From the NCBI GenBank assembly GCA_024681515.1, contig JAILAR010000188.1, positions 1 to 35,394 on the forward strand: a DNA stretch of 35,394 nucleotides, in the 5' to 3' direction. A program made the position numbers and the translations under genes. The stretch is from Eubacterium sp. Its GTDB lineage: Bacteria > Bacillota > Clostridia > Lachnospirales > Lachnospiraceae. Below the pieces are notes generated by a model that was given only the letters and a program-made list of their open reading frames with translations, was not told the origin of the DNA and searched no databases. This document shows, one piece after another, positions 31,617-35,394 of the stretch; position 1 is the stretch's first letter, and every line of letters begins with the position of its first letter.

Positions 31617-34034
31617 TTACTCCTCCGTAATCATGTCCACCGGCTGCAGTTTCCGCACCTTCAGCCCCTGCAGCCCGGAGGTGATGAGTGCCACCAGGAT
31701 GATGGCCGCTGCTGTGATGAGCATAGCCAGGGGCGAGATTTCGAAGGATACCTTCCGGATACCGAACATGGCAAGCAGTGCCTTGCAGCTCCAGATGCCC
31801 ACCCACTGCGCCAGCAGGGTGCCGAGGAGTACACCGCCGAGGATGGCCGGGATGTTGGAAAGCATGATCTGGGAGATCAGTCCGCCGGAGGTCATGCCCA
31901 TGGCCTTGCTGATGCCCATGCCCCGCCACTCACGGACCATCTTGGCCCGGATCACCAGGGATTCCACGAAGATCACCACCAACAGGGTTACCACGGAGAA
32001 CACCAGACAGATGGCGCCCATGGCATCCATGATACCACCCATGGATTCATCCACCCATTTCTCCATATCGGAGAAGGTCATATGCTCCGTTTTTCCCTTC
32101 ACAGCCTCCTCCACCCGGCCCTTCAGGGTTTCATAGCTCACACTATCTTCCGCATAAACATCATAATTGTACTTCGGCGTTGCCGGGAGAAGCTTCATGC
32201 CACCTTCCTCCGTAAGGATCATGCTTCGTCCCATCCGCTGCATCCGCTGGTTCAGGCCGGTCACCAGATATTCCTCGGTCACATCCGCAAATGTGATCTT
32301 TACCACATCTCCAACCTTCACCCCCATATCGTCCGCCAGGATAGCGGTGAGCATCACTTCATTTTCCTGTCTGGGGAGCCGTCCTTCCAGTATCACCGCA
32401 TCAAAGTTTTCCTCGGGATTTTTTATTGCCTGGGCATAAACCGTTTTCTCCTTCGAACCGAATGCGATGTTCGGCTCCAATTGGAAGAATGTAAGAAGCT
32501 TTGTTATGCCCTCCACATTCTCAATGGACTCTGTAAGGCCTTCCGATGCATACAGCTCCAGCTTGCAGTGGGTGGTGCCGGTAAGCTCGATCATCTTCTC
32601 CGCGTCCGTACCGAAGTTCTCCAGCATACCAAAGCCACACAACATGGCGATAGTCAGGATTCCCACCATCAGCACCATGGCGATGTTCCGTCTCGGATTC
32701 CCAAAGGTTTCCTTCAGGGAAAGCACCATGGGAAGGGGCAGACCGGTCTTCTCAAAGGGAAAATGATTCTTCTTGTAGTTATGGGTTCCCAGCCCGCCGC
32801 GCAGTGCAGTGAGAACCGTAATCTTCTTATAGGCCCGGCTGATCCATACGCTGACCAGCCAAACCATAAGCAGAAGCGCCAGAACCGTGCATACTGCCAC
32901 CGGAAGATTTGCCGGCTGATTCCAGGTAAGTCCCAGGATGCCGCCAACCACATTTCCGAAACCGCCGAAGGACAGGGCTCCGACCAGTACGCCGGCGATA
33001 CTTCCCAATCCAGACACCAGCAGCAGTTCCACGGTCAGTGCCCGGCGAAGCTCCTTCACGGTGTAACCGGAAGCCTCCAGGATCCCGGTGTTCTTCATAT
33101 TTCTCTGAATAAAGTTCTTCACGCTGAAGGAGATGATCAGAAAGGCAATGATCAGCAGCAGTAATGCAAAGACCATAAAAATGGCCATCACCAGCATGGG
33201 AAGGATCTGCCCTCCGCTTTTCATGGTATCCCAGTTCAGAAGCATGTAATTCGTGACATTCAGCTCCGGATGGTCCTTAGCGTAAGCGTTAGTCTTTGCC
33301 TTGTAGCTTTCACCGATCTCCTTCTCCAGCTCCTCGGTGTCAAAGTCCGCGCTCAGCACACCGTCCTTCGCCTTACCCTTATACATCCAGAACAATCCGG
33401 TACCGTCATGATCCGCAGCGTCCATCTCCTCCATTCTGCTGCGGGAGATGAAGATGTGGAAGATGCTGATATTCAGTGCCGAGCACATGTACGGGTCTTC
33501 ATTATAGCCTGCCACACGGAACTCAAAGATGTCATCATCGCATTTCAGTTCAAAGGTATCGCCAATATCAAAACGGTTCTTCGTGTAATACGGCATGATC
33601 ACGTCATTTTCGCCCAGGGTATCTGCCTTGATCTCATTCCCGCTTTCGTCCTCAAAGGTGATGTTCAGGAGCTTCCTCTGATCCTCAAAGGCTTCCGCGA
33701 AGAACTGATATTCCTCATAGGTATCATCCTTCCTGTTCCGGTACTCGGTAGTGGAGTTCAGTATCTGAGAGGCCTCATATTCCGCCAGATGCGGGTTCTC
33801 TTTGAAGGCAGCCTCCGCCGCTTCCACAAGAAGCTCCTTATCTGACATCACCAGGACCACTTCCGGTCCGTTTACAGCTTTGTAACGATCTTCCAGCACA
33901 TGTCCCATGCCGCCCATGGCAGATGCGCAGTCGAAGATCAAAAGCGCTGCAATGAAGGTCAGGATGAAGAATGTGATCATGTCGCCCTTCTGCTTTTTCA
34001 TATTATTCTTGGCTATGAAAAATAATTTATACAT
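31617..34034 (-). CDS. FtsX-like ABC exporter permease, 805 aa
   Basis: It begins with a single membrane segment (about residues 18-40) and a large external domain (about 45-270). An FtsX core follows: three segments between about 275 and 410, with GILEASGYTVKELRRAL in the cytoplasmic loop. The second half repeats this layout: a membrane segment near 445-465, an external domain to about 640 and an FtsX core at 665-790 (EWRGMGISKAMGMTSGGLISQ). This duplicated layout is typical of exporters or sensor-transporters linked to antimicrobial peptides or lipoproteins. It is coupled with the ATPase gene upstream. AAGGAG precedes the ATG. The 101-bp intercistronic gap holds a REP-like hairpin that could lower expression relative to the ATPase. 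Confidence 0.9.
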   Translation of the reverse strand: MYKLFFIAKNNMKKQKGDMITFFILTFIAALLIFDCASAMGGMGHVLEDRYKAVNGPEVVLVMSDKELLVEAAEAAFKENPHLAEYEASQILNSTTEYRNRKDDTYEEYQFFAEAFEDQRKLLNITFEDESGNEIKADTLGENDVIMPYYTKNRFDIGDTFELKCDDDIFEFRVAGYNEDPYMCSALNISIFHIFISRSRMEEMDAADHDGTGLFWMYKGKAKDGVLSADFDTEELEKEIGESYKAKTNAYAKDHPELNVTNYMLLNWDTMKSGGQILPMLVMAIFMVFALLLLIIAFLIISFSVKNFIQRNMKNTGILEASGYTVKELRRALTVELLLVSGLGSIAGVLVGALSFGGFGNVVGGILGLTWNQPANLPVAVCTVLALLLMVWLVSVWISRAYKKITVLTALRGGLGTHNYKKNHFPFEKTGLPLPMVLSLKETFGNPRRNIAMVLMVGILTIAMLCGFGMLENFGTDAEKMIELTGTTHCKLELYASEGLTESIENVEGITKLLTFFQLEPNIAFGSKEKTVYAQAIKNPEENFDAVILEGRLPRQENEVMLTAILADDMGVKVGDVVKITFADVTEEYLVTGLNQRMQRMGRSMILTEEGGMKLLPATPKYNYDVYAEDSVSYETLKGRVEEAVKGKTEHMTFSDMEKWVDESMGGIMDAMGAICLVFSVVTLLVVIFVESLVIRAKMVREWRGMGISKAMGMTSGGLISQIMLSNIPAILGGVLLGTLLAQWVGIWSCKALLAMFGIRKVSFEISPLAMLITAAAIILVALITSGLQGLKVRKLQPVDMITEE

Positions 34035-34054
34035 TGAATCATTCTCCTTGTTTT

Positions 34055-34119
34055 GTCATCCTGAGCACGAAGTGCGAAGGATCTCAGTCATAAGGATTCT
34101 TCGCTTCGCTCAGAATGAC
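34055..34119. repeat. REP-like imperfect inverted repeat between ATPase and permease genes
   Basis: The left arm GTCATCCTGAGCACGAAGTG (continuing CGAAGGATC) and the inverted right arm GTCATTCTGAGCGAAGCGAA (continuing GAATCC) are diverged copies of one sequence facing each other around a spacer of about 10 nt. The TCATTCTGAGCGAAGCGAAG type of sequence recurs in many bacterial genomes as an intergenic palindromic repeat. It forms a long stem in the transcript. Confidence 0.75.
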
Positions 34120-34135
34120 ATTCACCGACAGCGTC

Positions 34136-35044
34136 TTACCATCCCATGTCCGTCAGGAACTCTTTCAGCTTTCTGTGCCTTGCAACCGCTTCTTCTTTCT
34201 GCGGATTCGACTCATCCTTATAATCTCCGATGTAGGGGCCCAGATCCACCTCACTGGTGATGATTCCGTCCGCCAGATAGATCACCCGATTGGCCCGCTC
34301 CGCCGCCTTTACCGTATGGGTTACCATGACGATACTCTGTCCTTCGTTATTCAGATCCGACAGGATGTCCAGCACATTGATGGTGTTCTGGGAGTTCAGT
34401 GCGCCGGTGGGCTCATCTGCGAAAAGCACTTCCGGACTGTTGATGACGCCCCGGACCACCGCCACTCTCTGCTGCTGTCCGCCGGAAAGCTGCGTCGGGA
34501 ACTTCTTCCAGTCCTGCTCACCGATCTCCACCCGCTGCAGCAGGTTCTTTGCCTTCTCTGCCAGAGTCTTCCGATCTTTTGTCCGAAGCAGGCCACTGAC
34601 CATGACATTGTCCAGTGCACTCATGCTGTCGTTCAGATAGTTCTGCTGGAATACGAAGCCACAGTGGTTTCTGCGGAAGAGAGCCAGCTGATCGTTACTG
34701 AATTTTGAGATTTCGATCCCTGCGGACGCTCCCATCGTTCCATTCTTCGCACTCTGATCGACCGCCCTTTTTCCCGTTTTGCTATCTTCATTTTGGGCAG
34801 CCGGTCCACTCACTTCGTCTGCCGTATAATATGTGATCGTTCCGAGACTCGGCCGGTCCATACCGGACAGGGCATACAGCAGTGTACTCTTCCCGGAACC
34901 GGAGTTCCCCATGATCACCGTGAAGTCCCCCTGATAGATGGACAGATTCAGATTCTTCAGCACGTGCTGCTGCACCGATTCATTGGAAAATGTTTTGGAC
35001 AGATCCTTTGCCGTAAGGATCACCTTCTTGCCGGACTCGCTCAT
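34136..35044 (-). CDS. ABC exporter ATPase (MacB/LolD type)
   Basis: The 302-residue cytoplasmic ATPase energises the FtsX-like permease. It has Walker A GNSGSGKST (46-54), Q-loop VFQQNYL (about 131), signature LSGGQQQR (186-193), Walker B VLFADEP (206-212), D-loop GALNSQ and switch H in VTHTVKAAERA. Two departures from the usual 220-250 residues are visible: a hydrophilic insertion of about 40 residues before the Q-loop (about 74-112, Ser/Asn/Asp/Gly-rich) and a charged C-terminal tail of about 40 residues. AGGAGG lies 9 bp before the ATG. Regulatory boxes lie upstream at 35129-35170. Confidence 0.93.
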   Translation of the reverse strand: MSESGKKVILTAKDLSKTFSNESVQQHVLKNLNLSIYQGDFTVIMGNSGSGKSTLLYALSGMDRPSLGTITYYTADEVSGPAAQNEDSKTGKRAVDQSAKNGTMGASAGIEISKFSNDQLALFRRNHCGFVFQQNYLNDSMSALDNVMVSGLLRTKDRKTLAEKAKNLLQRVEIGEQDWKKFPTQLSGGQQQRVAVVRGVINSPEVLFADEPTGALNSQNTINVLDILSDLNNEGQSIVMVTHTVKAAERANRVIYLADGIITSEVDLGPYIGDYKDESNPQKEEAVARHRKLKEFLTDMGW

Positions 35045-35076
35045 CTCACGTTCCTCCTGTTGATGTCATTCAAATA

Positions 35077-35134
35077 AAAGACTCCCTGTTTCATTTGCTG
35101 ATCTTACTATACAGCAAACAAAGCAGGAAGTCTT
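35077..35134 (-). promoter_or_regulatory. Nested hairpin in the ABC operon leader
   Basis: On the minus strand AAGACTTCCTG pairs with CAGGGAGTCTT, and inside it TTTGCTG pairs with CAGCAAA. CTTTTATTTG follows, so it looks like a terminator of the upstream gene or an attenuator. Its loop contains TATAGT, a possible -10, so the alternative is a promoter embedded in the inverted repeat. Confidence 0.55.
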
Positions 35135-35170
35135 AACCTCAATCTTGTCCGATTCTTAATTAATTCTTAA
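35129..35170 (-). promoter_or_regulatory. OmpR-family regulator boxes (TTAAG direct repeats)
   Basis: On the minus strand ATTAAG-AATTA-ATTAAG forms a direct repeat with 11-bp periodicity. A third TTAAGACT follows about 23 bp downstream. The first pair fits the NTTAAG-N5-WTTAAG box published for the streptococcal OmpR-type regulator CiaR. The boxes lie about 110 bp upstream of the ATPase start, and no good -35 is present, as expected for an activated promoter. Confidence 0.55.
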
Positions 35171-35193
35171 TCACCACATGATTTATCCATGTT

Positions 35194-35250
35194 TTATGTT
35201 GTTCTTGGCAAGTAAAACTCTTTGTATTCCTTCTTGAAATCAAAAGTCAC
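35194..35250 (-). pseudogene. 18-codon relic of a GyrI-like domain protein
   Basis: GTG 35250 with GGGAGG upstream opens a frame reading MTFDFKKEYKEFYLPRTT, then TAA. The first 15 residues match my recollection of the N-terminus of GyrI-like small-molecule-binding proteins (usually about 200 residues, continuing with a PSIVxVP strand). The rest of the gene is missing; the DNA beyond the stop shows no trace of it. It starts seven bases after the VOC gene stop, as in an operon. The alternative is a genuine leader peptide. Confidence 0.5.
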
Positions 35251-35256
35251 CTTGTT

Positions 35257-35394
35257 TTACCTCCCTGCATCTTTCTCTTCAAATGGTTTATTCCAGGAGC
35301 CGATCTCAATCAGATTCCCTTCCGGATCGGCAATATAACAGGTTCTCTGTCCCCACGGCTCCAGCTCAGGCGGAAGGACCGGTGTAGCACCATT
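35257..35394 (-). CDS. VOC (glyoxalase/bleomycin-resistance) family protein, C-terminal 45 residues
   Basis: Only the 3' end is in the window. The final strand and metal-ligand region are typical of VOC proteins: WGQRTCYIADPEGNLIEIGSW, where the Glu of LIEIG is the usual metal-binding position, and a short hydrophilic tail to TAA 35257. The substrate cannot be told from this part. Confidence 0.8.
   Translation of the reverse strand, partial: NGATPVLPPELEPWGQRTCYIADPEGNLIEIGSWNKPFEEKDAGR

Noticed and set aside
31554-33164. Long plus-strand open frame of 536 codons
   Set aside because: It is antisense to the FtsX permease, His/Gln-rich with no domain, no ribosome binding site and no promoter. 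Codon structure belongs to the minus-strand gene.
34055-34119. Rho-independent terminator between ATPase and permease
   Set aside because: No T-tract follows the stem on the minus strand and the arms match a dispersed repeat type, so REP-like element is the better call.

Overview
The window looks like a chromosomal segment of an anaerobic Gram-positive bacterium of class Clostridia, most likely a Lachnospiraceae-type gut or rumen organism. This is inferred from the gene families, not from a marker gene. The pointers are strong AGGAGG ribosome binding sites, sigma-A promoters, Sec-type signal peptides ending in AEA/A, three secreted proteins pairing choline-binding-type repeats with a DUF6273-like domain, a DUF4317 protein, a GH16 lichenase with a ricin-type lectin, and KtrAB potassium uptake. 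No rRNA, tRNA, CRISPR array, transposase or phage gene was found. Every gene except one (a PHP-family phosphoesterase at 26528-27334) lies on the minus strand.

From right to left (the direction of transcription): the tail of a VOC/glyoxalase protein and an 18-codon relic of a GyrI-like gene (35194-35394); a promoter region with 11-bp-spaced TTAAG boxes, followed by an ABC exporter (ATPase 34136-35044, FtsX-like permease 31617-34034) whose two genes are separated by a REP-like inverted repeat; a CDF metal efflux pump, an OmpR-type response regulator, a HAMP histidine kinase and a small membrane protein (27342-31433); the lone plus-strand PHP gene, divergent from ktrB-ktrA; a secreted repeat/DUF6273 protein and a histone-H1-like Lys/Ala-rich protein (22667-24271); two metallophosphoesterases separated by a 13-bp tandem repeat array (20879-22342); an HTH-Uma2 endonuclease-family protein; an isochorismatase-type hydrolase overlapping a NarL-type two-component system (16989-19615); two more secreted repeat/DUF6273 proteins (14459-16833); a DUF4317 protein and a FIST-GGDEF diguanylate cyclase (11732-14243); a sodium:solute symporter; the lichenase; a decayed periplasmic-binding/GGDEF pseudogene (6507-8020); and a probable operon of a giant ABC1/AarF-type kinase, a frameshifted two-TM protein and a truncated membrane sensor (1-6301).

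The most unusual non-coding signal is a short GC-rich hairpin motif (core GCGCGTAAGCGCGAAGT and variants). It recurs in one orientation, with its gene-proximal edge 11-22 bp before the start codon of at least six functionally unrelated genes, just upstream of the Shine-Dalgarno. In the gap between the NarL-type kinase and its regulator there are two copies flanking a run of three strong hairpins. Other structured DNA includes a 13-bp minisatellite between the phosphoesterases, a 12-bp repeat cut by the symporter stop codon, and a poly-A frameshift that splits an otherwise intact gene.

Signalling dominates the annotated genes: two two-component systems, one intact and one ruined diguanylate cyclase, an ABC1 kinase and a truncated sensor. 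Cell-surface genes come next: three wall-binding proteins, the lichenase and the exporter.
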